Shown: one piece after another, positions 1 through 9,578 of the stretch
Numbering within the stretch: the first letter of the stretch is position 1
Layout: each line of letters begins with the position of its first letter
Assembly: GCF_038070105.1 (NCBI RefSeq)
Contig: NZ_JBBPBZ010000005.1
Span: forward strand, 1-64,000
Source of the DNA: Methylocystis sp. IM3
Lineage (GTDB): Bacteria > Pseudomonadota > Alphaproteobacteria > Rhizobiales > Beijerinckiaceae
Direction: 5' to 3'
DNA length: 64,000 nt
Position numbers and translations under genes: made by a program
The notes under the pieces: model-generated
Told to the model about the DNA's origin: nothing
The model's input: the letters and a program-made list of their open reading frames with translations, nothing else
Databases searched by the model: none

Positions 1-648
1 GCGATCTATGGGCCCGATCTCGCCAAGAACATCATGACCAACCACGCCGTCGAGGTCGTGTTCGCGCAGAAGGAACAGGACGTCGCGAACGAGCTCTCCG
101 AGCGCATCGGCTATGACACGGTAAAAGCCTCGAGCCGCAGCGGACCAAGGGGTCTCGCGATGCGGGCGACCAGCGAGACCGTCTCCGAGCAGCGCCGCGC
201 CTTGATGCTCCCCCAGGAATTAAAGCTCTTGCCGAAATCGAAGGCGATTCTCTTGATGGCCGGCGTTCCGCCGATCGTCGCCGACAAAATCGTCTATTAC
301 AACGACAAGGCCTTCCTCGCGCGCGTGCTGCCGGCTCCTGCTCTCGAACTCCCCAAGGGTCGCTCCACGGCGGTGCTCGACGCCGAGATCAGGGAGCTTC
401 GTTCCGAGGTCGCCGAGCTGCGCGCCGTGTTTCAGACACGGCCCTTGAGCGACGAAGAGATCGCCAATCCGTCGACCATTCCCGCGGACGCCACTTTCGA
501 CTTTGGCGACGTCGACATCGATCTCGAGGGGCTCACCGAGGAGGAATTGAAGGCCTGGACGCTCAATTACATCGACAGCCAAGCGATCGAGCCCGCGCGG
601 CGCTCAAGCCGCGCGCCGAGAGGGGAGCGACATGAGCGACACGGCTGA
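1..648 (+). CDS. traG: Type IV secretion coupling protein TraG/VirD4, C-terminal part
   Basis: The frame is open from base 1, so the N-terminus and the Walker motifs lie outside the window. Visible near the start are the family's C-terminal ATPase features: a stretch on evolving a query of resistance to wrong use of codons (ELSERIGYDTV) and the block ALMLPQELKLL, which is typical of VirD4/TraG coupling proteins just before the C-terminal tail. The protein would be an inner-membrane hexameric ATPase that brings the relaxase-DNA complex to the conjugation channel. The tail after about residue 125 is acidic. The stop overlaps the next gene by 17 bases, suggesting a transfer operon. Family assignment is confident; TraG versus VirD4 naming is by convention. 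Confidence 0.85.
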   Translation, partial: AIYGPDLAKNIMTNHAVEVVFAQKEQDVANELSERIGYDTVKASSRSGPRGLAMRATSETVSEQRRALMLPQELKLLPKSKAILLMAGVPPIVADKIVYYNDKAFLARVLPAPALELPKGRSTAVLDAEIRELRSEVAELRAVFQTRPLSDEEIANPSTIPADATFDFGDVDIDLEGLTEEELKAWTLNYIDSQAIEPARRSSRAPRGERHERHG

Positions 649-1651
649 CGCACAAGGCGACTTTACCATTGAGCGGGGCGCAGACGCCGGGGACCACGCC
701 CGGGGGGGAGCCGCGGCGGGAAAGGCCGTTGAGACACGCGATTCTATTGCAGAGGCGGCGCGCGACGCGGCCCTTTCACAAAGAACCGCAGGCGCGAAGG
801 CGCAGGAGGACGGCTTTCCTGATGGCGTGCGCCGCAAATATTACGTGGTCGCGAGCGATCGGACGAAGGAGGGGGCGCCTTTCGAAGCGCACATCTATGC
901 CGATGAGCGCGGCGAATATCTCGCTTTCAAGGCCACGCAAGACCGGCTCACGACGCGCCTCGCCTCAACGCAAGTCGTCCACGACATGCTGGCGGTCGCG
1001 GAACATCGTGCCTGGAAGGTTGTCTACCTTCGGGGCTCGGTGGAGTTCCGCCGCGAAGCCTGGTTGGAGGCAAGCGCCCGCGGCATGGACGCCAAAGGCT
1101 ATGAGCCGACCGACCTCGACCGGCAGGCGCTGGCTCACCGTCGCGGGGCGCGGAAAGGCGCCAATCGACGCCCCCTCGACTCCCGGGACCGTTCGAATGC
1201 GAACAAAGCGAAGCGTGGCGATCCGTTTCATTCTCGCAAGACTGCCGATAAAGCCCTGAACAAGGTCACAGCGATCGACGCCGCCAATGGCCAGCCGAGC
1301 GCCTTTCGGAGCCAGCTATCGCAAGGTCGATGGCGGGCGCGAGCGGAAGAATTTCGCGCCGCAGATGGGCAGGCGGCGGCGCGAGATGCCGACCTCGTCG
1401 CGGCGCAGTCCCAACTCGTGATCGTTGAGAAAGCTCTCGAACGCGCCCTGCCTCACGATCCGCAAGCGCGTGAAAGAATCCTGACGGCGGCACGAGAGCG
1501 GGTCGCTCAGCACTTGGAACAAGGGCGCTCATTCGAGAGAGCGGTACTCCGAGAGACCGCGGCCAAACACGATCGACATCAAAGCGAGCGAAGTGAGGCC
1601 GACCCAACCCTCGAAGACGTCCGGGAAAGAACGCGTCAGCGGGAAAGGTGA
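632..1651 (+). CDS. LPD7-domain conjugation-associated protein
   Basis: This 339-residue protein starts inside the end of the coupling-protein gene, after a GAGGGGAGC ribosome-binding site. Residues about 65-170 resemble the large polyvalent-protein-associated domain 7 (LPD7), with the motifs RKYYVVASD, WKVVYLRGSVEFRREAWLEA and GYEPTDLDRQAL. This domain is usually found at the C-terminus of TraA-type relaxases; here it is stand-alone and followed by a basic, charged, probably helical tail. Known members accompany relaxases on Rhizobiales plasmids. The position directly after traG supports a role in DNA transfer, but the biochemical function is unknown. Confidence 0.75.
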   Translation: MSDTADAQGDFTIERGADAGDHARGGAAAGKAVETRDSIAEAARDAALSQRTAGAKAQEDGFPDGVRRKYYVVASDRTKEGAPFEAHIYADERGEYLAFKATQDRLTTRLASTQVVHDMLAVAEHRAWKVVYLRGSVEFRREAWLEASARGMDAKGYEPTDLDRQALAHRRGARKGANRRPLDSRDRSNANKAKRGDPFHSRKTADKALNKVTAIDAANGQPSAFRSQLSQGRWRARAEEFRAADGQAAARDADLVAAQSQLVIVEKALERALPHDPQARERILTAARERVAQHLEQGRSFERAVLRETAAKHDRHQSERSEADPTLEDVRERTRQRER

Positions 1652-1670
1652 CACACGGTTCAGAATACCG

Positions 1671-1944
1671 CTATTCCTTGCTTCGCCGAGAAGCGCGCTT
1701 GGGCCCGATCTTTGGCTGCAACCGCTCAATCAGCTGGGCTGCGGGGACCTGCAAGGCGCAGGCGAGATCGATGAATTCAATGACATCGAGACGCCGCTCT
1801 CCGCCTTCGACTTTCGCCACGAAGGATTGCGATTTTCCGAGCCGTTCAGCAACTTGCGCTTGGGTAAGCCCGGTCGCGCGCCGGGCCTCGACCTAGCAAT
1901 GCCAATAGCTGGCGCTGGCGAGGCGATCGAAGCGTTTTGGACAT
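1671..1944 (-). pseudogene. XRE-family HTH regulator, frameshifted
   Basis: Read from ATG at 1944, the frame begins MSKTLRSPRQRQLLALL and then leaves the conserved path near 1896. One base shifted, the frame continues as a canonical Cro/CI helix-turn-helix ([19 protein letters not shown]) followed by a typical hydrophobic end, to a stop at 1671. One extra G near 1896 explains the break. Without it the protein would be about 90 residues, normal for small XRE repressors. A perfect palindrome just upstream is a likely binding site. The break may be real or a sequencing error. Confidence 0.7.
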
Positions 1945-1998
1945 CGATGCAAGACGGGCTCGAGAGTAGTGAGCCCGTGCGATAATCCGGTTTTGGAA

Positions 1999-2017
1999 TT
2001 ATCCCATTTTGGGATAT
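1999..2017. promoter_or_regulatory. Palindromic operator upstream of the XRE gene
   Basis: The sequence ATCCCATTTTGGGAT (2001-2015) is a perfect inverted repeat of ATCCCA/TGGGAT around a 3-base centre. It lies about 55 bases upstream of the XRE start codon and about 95 bases before the plus-strand coiled-coil gene. This is the expected size and place for an autoregulatory site of a dimeric XRE repressor. Binding is inferred, not shown. Confidence 0.55.
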
Positions 2018-2110
2018 TCAGAGACCGACTGACGGGCGGTCCCGGCTGTTAAAGTTTCCTAAACCCGAACTAAATCTAATGAGATCCTTCAATCTGGCTG
2101 AGACGTGAGC

Positions 2111-2506
2111 ATGAGCGAAAAGGCCGATCTCGAGAGGAAAGCCATCGAAGCCCTGCAATGCTACCGCGAAGCGCTCGCTGAGGCGGAGAAACTTGAACAG
2201 GAAGAAACGGCGGCGCGCGAGGAAGTTTTCAAGAGGCTGCACCGTGCGGAAATCTCGAAGGCGCAAGTCGACGTTTCAGGTCTGAAGCCGGAAGTAACCG
2301 CTGCCGGCCAGGCAGCCATTTCCAGACTGAATGAAATCCGAGCAGCCTTGAGCGGAGCAACGGCTGCCCTCGATTTGGCATATCGCACCCTAGCCGCCTT
2401 GGATGAGGAACTTGGCTACATCCCGGGAGTGGAGAAAGGCGCACAGAGCTCCTTGGAAGCAGGGTCCGAAAAAAGCAATGACACGGGCTTTCACGGCCAA
2501 GGGTAA
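2111..2506 (+). CDS. Small coiled-coil protein of unknown function
   Basis: The product has 131 residues from ATG 2111; a GTG six bases earlier is also possible. Residues 5-60 are rich in Glu, Lys, Ala and Leu with heptad-like spacing (AEKLEQEETAAREEVFKRL), and a second helical stretch covers about 75-105, so a coiled coil is likely. There is no signal peptide or membrane segment. I do not recognise a family. It is divergent from the XRE gene and shares its upstream region, so the palindrome could control both. Confidence 0.5.
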   Translation: MSEKADLERKAIEALQCYREALAEAEKLEQEETAAREEVFKRLHRAEISKAQVDVSGLKPEVTAAGQAAISRLNEIRAALSGATAALDLAYRTLAALDEELGYIPGVEKGAQSSLEAGSEKSNDTGFHGQG

Positions 2507-2607
2507 CCTTTGCTATATTTCCGTGCATGCCTTCGACTTCTTTGCGCCAAGAGCAGATCTCTACCGGCAAAATCTGAGTTCGGGTGCGCCAGTCTTCTAA
2601 ACGTCTC

Positions 2608-4911
2608 TCATTTCAGATCCACGGTGATGCTGTTGATCTTGCCGTCGAAGACGAAGGGGCGACGGTCAAAGTAAGCGAGCGACACCGGCGATCCGAGATC
2701 TGCTCCGACGTCTAGCGTCTCGCTTGCCGTGAAGGCGCCCGGCACGGCGCGAGCGACGACGACATTGACCACCGGCGTCCCATCCACCGCCACGAGGACA
2801 GCGGCCGGCGCGCCCGGCTTCGGCACGGTCGTCGTCACCTCGATCCTGTGCTTGCCCACCGGGATCTGGTCCTTCATGTGGCCGGTGTAACGCTCGATCA
2901 CCATCATGTTGTACTCGTAGACGAGATGACCGGCGTCCATGTAGAGCGTTAGGCCGCCGCTCGCGCCGCCGAGCGCATAGAGCACGCCCGACGCCTTGGG
3001 GCCGAATTCCGCATCGATCACGACGTGGTTGGATTGCCGTCCGAGCCCCGGCGCGGCGAATTCGGTCATGCGGACCGTGTTGCCGTCGAAGCGCCAGCTC
3101 GTATAGGGCGTCGACACGCGGTCCTCGGGATGCAGGCGCGACCATAGCGACGCGCCGATGGGAAACACCTTGTTTTTCTGCGCCTCCTCCAGAAAGAGCC
3201 GCTTCATGTCAGCGAGGCGGCGCGCGGCTCCCTGTCGGCGACATTCTCGGCTTCCATGAAATCCTTGGACAGGTCGTAAAGCTCCCACACGTCCCTGTCC
3301 GAATCCCAGTCCTTAAGTTTCGCGGCGGACGCCGCCGTGTCCCACGGAACCCGCGGGCCGAATGTCCCCGCGAACCAGCCGTCGTGATAAACGCCGCGGC
3401 TGCCGTTATTCTCGAAATATTGCGTGTGCTTTTGCGATGGCGCCTTCGCGTCGGCGAAGGTGTAGAACATGCTGACGCCGTCAAACTGATCCTGCGCGAA
3501 GCCGTCGACCTGCCTGGGGGCCTTGATCCCCAATATGTCGTAGATCGTTGGCGCGACGTCATTGACATGGTGGAACTGAGACCGCGGCGTCGTGTCCGGC
3601 TTGATACGCGCGGGCCAGGAAACGGCGAGTGGATTGCGCGTGCCGCCGAAATTCGACGCGACGAGCTTCGTGTAGCGGAAAGGTGTGTCGCCGGCCAAGC
3701 CCAGCCTGCATGATACATGTTGTCGACCTTTGGCCCGCCCAGCGCCTCCAGTCCCCCGATTTCGTTTAGCGCCGCGAGCTGCTGTTCGATCGTGTTCGAG
3801 ATATTGTTCTGCGCCAGGAGTTCGCTGACACTCCCCTTTTGTCCCTCTGCGCTGGAGCCATTATCGCCCCAGATATAGAAGATGATCGTATTGTCGCGCG
3901 CGCCGATCTGAGCGTCTCGGGTCGGGGCGTCAGTTTGGCGTCGGCCGGGATCCAGCCCAACTGCTTCTGCCGCTCGAAGATGCGGGGACGGAAGGCGTCC
4001 CAGCCGTCGTCGAACTTGCCCTTGTAGCGGTCGGCCCACTCCTTGAAGATGTGGTGCGGCCCATGCGCGGCGCCCGGCACCCAATAGATGAAGAACGGCT
4101 TGTCCGGCGCGAAGGCCCGATGACGCTTCATCCAGGCGACCGTCTTGTCAGCGAGGTCTTCGCTCAGGTGATATGCGGGGGTTCGACCGGATTGAAATTT
4201 TCGAAGAGTCGCGGCTCCCACTGCGACGTCTCGCCGGCGAGGAAGCCATAGAAATAGTCAAAGCCGACCGCCTCTCCCGTAGGCCAGCGCGTGAACGGAC
4301 CCATCGCCGTGGTCTCGGTGGCTGGTGTATTGTGCCATTTGCCGAAGGCGGCGGTCTTGTAGCCGTGGTGGCCCAGCACCCGCGCCAGCGTCGCGGAGGT
4401 GCGCGGGATGACGCCCGTATAGCCGTCCCAGTCCATCGCCCGCTCGGCGATCATGCCCGAACCGACGCGTTGGTGATTGCGCCCCGTAAGCAAGGCGGCG
4501 CGGGTCGGCGAGCAGATCGAGGTGGTGTGGAAGGCGTTATAGCTGATCCCCGACGCCGCAATACGCCAAAGGTTCGGCGTGTGGATCGGCCCACCATAGG
4601 TATCCGGAAGGCCGAAGCCAACGTCATCGAGAAGGATAATGACGATGTTGGGCGCATCCTTCGGCAGATGGCTCTGCTAGATCCGCCATTTCATCGTCGA
4701 ATCCTGAAGCCTCGGCTTCGCCATGCTGGCCGATGGGGTCGGCGGAAATGGTAGGATCGAGCCGTCGCTGGAGGCAGATGATGGCGAGGGGACCGGTGGC
4801 GACCGATGGTGACTTCCCCTTCGCGCTGTCATTAGTTTCACCTGCCGCCTGCGGTGTGCTCGCCAGAATGAAGGCACAGGCAAATAGTAGGAGAAATCCA
4901 CGGGTTAACAT
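2608..4911 (-). pseudogene. Arylsulfatase, broken by several frameshifts
   Basis: From ATG 4911 there is a clear signal peptide (LLLFACAFILASTPQAAG). The sulfatase chain is then spread over several frames: the metal-site region APNIVIILLDDVGFG, the sulfatase signature CSPTR (the Cys normally converted to formylglycine) with AALLTGRN, the AFGKWHNTP region, a middle part with FYIWGDNGSSAEGQ, and the C-terminal beta domain to 2608. At least four frame changes (near 4640, 4170-4210, 3770-4000 and 3250-3690) are needed to read it through. The total length fits the roughly 770-residue bacterial arylsulfatases. It cannot make a full enzyme as it stands. Confidence 0.85.
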
Positions 4912-5115
4912 CTGCTCTATCCGGTTCGATCACAAAACACGCTAGGATTTGACGAGAATTATACAACAATACTTAAACTTGACCGACTGGAAAAATGATA
5001 AATGCGATAGCGCCTATCGAGCGTCCGCGGCTTAATGACGCCGATATAAATCAATCCCTGGCCCGCATAGATAAAAGGTGCAGTCGGACGCGCACGCGTG
5101 TTATGGTGTCCACAC

Positions 5116-5325
5116 ATGAGCTACGCACAAGACCCCATATTCGCCCTGTTTCACCAACTCGATTACCGCGTGAGCGCCCTAGAGGCGCTGCCTGATAATG
5201 TTCCAGACAGCTTCGTCGAAGCGTGCCGGACGGTCACGGATGCAGCGGCGCGCAAGCCGCTGGAACTAATTGAAGCCGCCCTGATCCGGGCCATTGAGCT
5301 CGCCGACGCCATTCTGGCCGGCTGA
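5116..5325 (+). CDS. Small protein of unknown function
   Basis: The product has 69 residues starting MSYAQDPIFALFHQLDYRV, with mostly helical, slightly acidic sequence and no signal peptide. Codon use matches neighbouring genes. I do not recognise the family. The next small membrane ORF starts about 45 bases downstream, so the two may be cotranscribed. Confidence 0.4.
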   Translation: MSYAQDPIFALFHQLDYRVSALEALPDNVPDSFVEACRTVTDAAARKPLELIEAALIRAIELADAILAG

Positions 5326-5371
5326 CGCCGCCTCCAACGGTTACAACATCGACCGCGACGCCGCTAATCGC

Positions 5372-5611
5372 ATGGCAGCTCGATTCGAAATGGCGTCGCC
5401 GGCGTATTTCGGGCTCTACTTAATCGCCATCCTCGTCGCCCCCCACGCGCGTCGCTTCATTCGCGTGGCCCGCCTCGCCACAGATAATCGCAACGCGCTC
5501 GATCGCCTGCCGGCCGCCAGTTGGGCGCTCGGCCTCGTTATCGGCGTCTGGGGCGCTGGGATCATTGCGCCCCTTGCCTACGGCCTCCCGCGGCTCGCGC
5601 AACTGAGGTGA
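5372..5611 (+). CDS. Small membrane protein, two predicted TM segments
   Basis: From ATG 5372 the product has 79 residues with two hydrophobic stretches, around YFGLYLIAILVA and WALGLVIGVWGAGIIAPLAY, separated by a basic cytoplasmic-type loop (RRFIRVARL). A TTG at 5294 would extend it in frame but overlaps the preceding gene and lacks a good ribosome-binding site. Function unknown. Confidence 0.4.
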   Translation: MAARFEMASPAYFGLYLIAILVAPHARRFIRVARLATDNRNALDRLPAASWALGLVIGVWGAGIIAPLAYGLPRLAQLR

Positions 5612-5802
5612 CGCCCTTTCGTTGCCTGCTACATCACTGCCCCGGGAACGGATTGTGTATCCCGTGGCAAACCAACCGGTCTTGGGTGATGTCGATTCGA
5701 CGCTGATCGAGCCGCGGGCGAGCGCTTAAAGCTGCGTCGAGACGCGCGACGCTGGCGCACCCATGGGGTGTCATCATTGCGACGACAACCTGAGTAACTG
5801 CC

Positions 5803-5994
5803 TTATCGGAGCGATTCTTTCAGCGAATGCAAATTTTCGCTCGTCTTAGTAATAACAAATCCTACTACCTTCGCGATTAGATCGGCCACGATTTCCCATG
5901 TTCCCCTTTCAATAGCCGCGTTTAACTGGATGGCAAAGTCTTCATCCTGTTCGATCCGACTCGAAACGCGCTGCATGATTTCTTGTTTATCCAT
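5803..5994 (-). CDS. Small partner protein of the GTPase
   Basis: The product has 63 residues from ATG 5994, starting MDKQEIMQRVSSRIEQDEDF. It begins 11 bases after the stop codon of the GTPase gene on the same strand, so the two are almost certainly one transcript. The sequence is predicted mostly helical with a hydrophobic middle (WEIVADLIAKVVGFVI) that could be a membrane-associating or dimerising helix. No family recognised. An earlier in-frame start at 6027 would overlap the GTPase gene. Confidence 0.6.
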   Translation of the reverse strand: MDKQEIMQRVSSRIEQDEDFAIQLNAAIERGTWEIVADLIAKVVGFVITKTSENLHSLKESLR

Positions 5995-7030
5995 GCTTCG
6001 CCTCTCACTCAACCGTTTCGACATCAAAGATCAGTTCATTCTTTTCTTGATCGAAAAAGACTGGCAAGCCAAGGGCTTTGACCTTGGACCAAGAAAAGGC
6101 GCTGCTTGCAGTCGAGACAGATTGACTGAGCCGCAACACCGACTTTCCCGTAGTTTTCTGAGCGATTTTTGCCTTTACCGCATTGAGGTTGAACCCATAC
6201 CTCGCCGAGCAGCATACGGCCCTGGACTGTTCGCGAAGTCGAGATAGCTCGTCCCGTGCCTCTGGGTATGCGTCCACCAGTTGCGTATAGCTCGCGTTGT
6301 CCAATGTTCCTTTGTGGCAGAGGAAGGCTTCGGAATCATCGAGCCAGAAATCCGGGAAGAGGCCCGTCAGGTGTCTGATCTCCGAAGTCACATATGTTCT
6401 ATGGATTACGTCCGCTTGGTGAACGCCAAGTAAGCCGTCGTAGAAGTAAGTGGCCTTTTTATCGAGCATTTCCTCGGTTTCTCTACTTGCGGCGACAGTT
6501 GCGTTACCTCTGTTTTTTGCAAAAATCCAAGGCGTTGGTGAGATCACGTCAGCCTTTGTCACCACTACAGACAAGCGATTTAAAAAGGCGGATTTCTTAT
6601 CAGGCCCGAGTTTTTCCACTATGGCGTTCAGCGCGGAGGAGTCGCAAGTCATCGTGCGAGTATCTGCCTGAAATGCCCACAAAACTACGTCGCATTTCGC
6701 GGCGTAATCGGCATACATATCGAGATACTGCGAGTCCGCTTCCGCGGATTCGCCTATGCCAGGTAGGTCCCAAAAAGTGATGCGATGCCCCTTTGAATCG
6801 TGACCGTGATGCGCTTGCGGCAACTTTGTGCAGGGCTTCACATCGTCGACGTCGAAATGTGTCCCGAAGATAGCATTCGTCAGTGAAGATTTGCCGCATC
6901 CCGTCTGACCAAATATCGCTGCAGAGAGCGGTTTCTTTTGTTCTAAAGAAATCAGGTCTCTTATTGACTGCAGGCGCAATCCCACATGTTCCTCAAATTT
7001 CCGCAGGAAATTGGAGAGGTTCGGATTCAT
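5994..7030 (-). CDS. P-loop GTPase of the YfjP/YeeP-like type
   Basis: The coding frame ends with its stop at 6005. The 341-residue product has the G1 P-loop GQTGCGKSS near residue 41, a G3 motif in FWDLPGIGES near 88, and a G4-like VTKAD near 160. After the G domain lies a helical C-terminal half with two Cys (AVCCSARYG, matching a G5-type SA). This is the arrangement of the 50S-binding-GTPase-like family that includes E. coli YfjP/YeeP from cryptic prophages. The start is supported by GAAGGTG nine bases upstream. There is no transmembrane segment. The gene stands alone with its small downstream partner, in an accessory region next to a decayed zone. Its biological role is unknown; membrane remodelling, stress sensing or phage response are possibilities. 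Confidence 0.75.
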
Positions 7031-7619
7031 GCGATTACACCTTCGCGTTTCAGATAGGACTGACTCTAAAGTTGCTTTCCTGCGGTTAACGAAGAGTTAA
7101 CGGGATTGACCCCGACGCCAAGAAAGGCGTCTCGGGACGGTCGTGTACGGTCTTCGAAGAAGCCCTTGGCGACGCCATCGTCGACCCTGCGTCGCGCTAC
7201 GAAGCGGCCGAGGCGTCGCTCGCCGCAAGTCTCGACGCGCTGCGAGTATCACCCGGAGCGTTTCTATCGCGGGTTTCAAGCCCCGGAGCAATTCGCCCAT
7301 CAGAAGCCCCACCGCCGGATAGCCGGTCAGGATCGGCTGTCCTGGCGCCCATTGCAGGAGGGGGATGGGTCCGAGCATCCGCAGGACGAAGCCGCAGCGC
7401 CGCCCGAAATCTCGTTCTGGGTAACCTTTCCCAGGGATCCCCTTTTCCAGTCCGGTAGCCCAGGTCGTGCCTTTCTTTCGGCTATCGCAATGCGCAACCA
7501 AATATTTTGCAGAGCGCGTCTCACTACCTCGATTGCGGTAGGGTTGGTCATTCTTGTCTTTGTGGTTACCTGGACGTTCGTCGATCATCTCCGGTAGCCG
7601 ATCTCCAACCCAACGCCCT
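7031..7619. other. Intergenic stretch without an intact gene
   Basis: Both strands are open over 7100-7590 but neither looks like a known protein. A plus-strand frame starting near 7143 reads VFEEALGDAIVDPASRYEAA with good coding character for about 45 codons and then degenerates, so a truncated gene piece is possible. Nothing else is supportable here. Confidence 0.4.
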
Positions 7620-7623
7620 CAAA

Positions 7624-7664
7624 TAAAAACGCCCCTGCCGGTTCATCCGCGGTCAGGGGCGCTT
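7624..7664 (-). terminator. Rho-independent terminator of the Gly/Tyr-rich gene
   Basis: Read on the minus strand, a GC stem (GCGCCCCTG/CAGGGGCG) with a short loop is followed by TTTTTATTT. It lies about 50 bases after the stop codon of the minus-strand gene ending at 7715. Confidence 0.7.
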
Positions 7665-7714
7665 CTTGTAAGATCGCCCGCTGTTGGCTCGGGCAAATTT
7701 CTCGAACTTCTAGG

Positions 7715-8044
7715 TCAACACGTCCAAACCCAATTGTAGCCGTTCCAGACGTAGCATGAATTGCCGCCATAGGCCCCGGCTGCAGCCGCACCCGCTGCTG
7801 CCGCTCCTAATCCCAATGCTGCGCCCGCCGCTGCCGCGCCGACACCGTAGCCGGATCGATAATACCCGCCGCGATACCCGTAACCGCCGCGATACGCGTA
7901 GCCACCGCGATACCCATAACCGCCGCGATGCCCATAGCCGCCGCGATGCCCATAGCCGCCCCCGCGATACCAAGCCATGGCTTCTGTTGCAGGCAGGGCA
8001 ACCGCCGTTACGATTGCGGCTGTGATTGCGATTTTACGAAACAT
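7715..8044 (-). CDS. Secreted Gly/Tyr-rich repeat protein
   Basis: The product has 109 residues from ATG 8044, chosen because AAAGGAGAG lies at good spacing before it. A Sec signal peptide (IAITAAIVTAVALPATEAMA) is followed by six or more repeats of the type GGYGHR/GGYGYR, encoded by an 18-base tandem DNA repeat. After them come an Ala/Gly block (a possible glycine zipper) and a short C-terminal domain with two Cys (NSCYVWNGYNWVWTC). Such proteins are common in Methylocystaceae and Bradyrhizobiaceae; the function is not established. A terminator follows. The gene is monocistronic. Confidence 0.75.
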   Translation of the reverse strand: MFRKIAITAAIVTAVALPATEAMAWYRGGGYGHRGGYGHRGGYGYRGGYAYRGGYGYRGGYYRSGYGVGAAAAGAALGLGAAAAGAAAAGAYGGNSCYVWNGYNWVWTC

Positions 8045-8068
8045 AGTTTCTCTCCTTTGACCCCCCAC

Positions 8069-8501
8069 ACATGAGATATGGATTCCCCCAAGCGCCCGTT
8101 ACAACCGCGCTGGAGTGATCTTAACCGCGAAAAAGCAATCCGCGCCGATACATCCACGGTCGCGGGCGTCTCCTGCGTCAGGTCGAAACCATCCGCTGTT
8201 TGGTCATCTGTATATCACGTCGCAGCGATAGGTTCGCATTAACTCTTTGTTAACGACCCGGGCGTCCACTTGCTGACAGCAGCCGCATTCGCCTCCCTCT
8301 GCGGCGCAACCTCCAGCCCGGACCTCGCGCCTCCTCCCGGTCCGGGCTTTTCACGCGTCGGCCATGACGCGCGTCGACCTGCATCCGAAGATTGGTTCGG
8401 TGGCGACTCCTAACCCACAGGCTGAACTCAGCTCGCTGCACGACAAAGCGCACGGCGAATGTTTCATCGCCAGCTAGCAGAGGCCAATCCCGGCGCTTCA
8501 C
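8069..8501. other. Intergenic region, one doubtful ORF
   Basis: The 430 bases between the Gly/Tyr-rich gene and the relaxase hold no confident gene. A minus-strand frame begins with GTG at 8501 directly after the relaxase stop and runs to 8250 (starting VKRRDWPLLAGDETFAVRF). The first 45 codons look coding, the rest does not. It might be a small relaxase-coupled gene or a decayed remnant. Confidence 0.3.
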
Positions 8502-9578
8502 TCAGCGCACCTTTTCATCCTTTTCGGCGTCCGGGCCTCGGGTAGACCCAATGACATGCGGCCGATCCTTCCGACGGCTCTCAGCGAACTCAGCCAATTC
8601 CTTTTCTAGCCCGTGCCGTCTTGTCTCAATCGTCGGCATGTCTTTCACGAACTCACGGATCTGCTCCGCGAAGGCGAGATCGGAAACTTGCCCTGAGCGT
8701 TCGAGTTCCGAGGCGTGATCGAGGTAACATTGGCGGATCGTCGCCTGCCGCGAACGTATTTGCTGCTCCCAGCGATGGTCCTGACCAATGCCGTCTCGGG
8801 CATTGCGAATAACCTCTTCCCGCGCACGCCGATCGACATAAGGCACGATCTCGCGCTTGCGGAGAGCGAGCACCGTCCCGCGGTCTGCTTTGCGCACCCG
8901 GCCGCGCGTGCGCCGGGCCGTCGCCTCTGCCGCAATTCCGCGGAGCCGGAGCTCCTCGGCAAATCGCTCTCGCCAGACTTGAAGATCGGCTTTCCGGGGA
9001 TTGAGCCGCTTGCCGTTGTAGCCGAGGGATCGAACGCTCAAATGAACATGAGGATGTTTGTCCTCAAGATGTTGCACGAATACGAAATCATGGTTGCCGC
9101 CGAAAGTGTCGACGGCGAACGCCCGGGCCGCATCTTTCACACCGATAGGGTCGGTCCCAGGCGGCATCGAGAGAATGATGTTAATCGAAAGTGATCCGTC
9201 GCGGCGACGTCTGTCGTCCAGAACGGCGTCGTCCGTCCACCGGCTTTGCAAGTCCTTCAAGCCGACTCGCCCCGCCAATAGCGCGCCCTGCTCCGTTTCA
9301 CCGGCGAGTTCGCCGTTGCGGGTAACATATTCGAGATGCGACTTGAGGTGCTCCACGCTCTTCGTGCGGCCGGTGATCTTGACCATAACCTCCGGGACGC
9401 GCCGAACGATGCGCTCTAATTTGGCGCGCATCGGCGGCGTCAGCCGACCCGGCGCGGCGCCATCGGGGAGGTCCCACTCTGCAGGCCGCGGCCGCCGGAT
9501 GGGCGCCTGCCAGACGTAAGAGATCAGAGGCGGCTCGGGGACCGCGCCCGGCTCCTGCGGAGGCCGACGCCGGCTCAT
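8502..9578 (-). CDS. Relaxase, MobA/VirD2 type
   Basis: The product has 358 residues from ATG 9578, which overlaps the stop of the upstream MobC-like gene as ATGA. Residues about 75-205 form the relaxase domain: the KSHLEYVTRNG region and the metal-binding His motif HPHVHLSV preceded by HDFVFVQHLEDK. The C-terminal half is basic and helical, as expected for DNA and coupling-protein contacts. The enzyme would nick oriT, stay covalently bound to the 5' end, and be delivered to the TraG coupling protein. I could not place the catalytic Tyr with certainty; Tyr88 in LEYVTRNG is one candidate. Translational coupling with the MobC-like protein and the nick-like site at 10138 support the role. Confidence 0.85.
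   Translation of the reverse strand: MSRRRPPQEPGAVPEPPLISYVWQAPIRRPRPAEWDLPDGAAPGRLTPPMRAKLERIVRRVPEVMVKITGRTKSVEHLKSHLEYVTRNGELAGETEQGALLAGRVGLKDLQSRWTDDAVLDDRRRRDGSLSINIILSMPPGTDPIGVKDAARAFAVDTFGGNHDFVFVQHLEDKHPHVHLSVRSLGYNGKRLNPRKADLQVWRERFAEELRLRGIAAEATARRTRGRVRKADRGTVLALRKREIVPYVDRRAREEVIRNARDGIGQDHRWEQQIRSRQATIRQCYLDHASELERSGQVSDLAFAEQIREFVKDMPTIETRRHGLEKELAEFAESRRKDRPHVIGSTRGPDAEKDEKVR

Noticed and set aside
5026..5195. 66-codon plus-strand ORF at 4995-5195
   Set aside because: It overlaps the better-supported small ORF at 5116 in another frame and has no coding character.
7855..7970. Tandem 18-bp repeats resembling a small CRISPR or minisatellite
   Set aside because: The repeats encode the GGYGHR/GGYGYR units of the secreted Gly/Tyr-rich protein, with no spacers. 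I saw no CRISPR array anywhere in the window.
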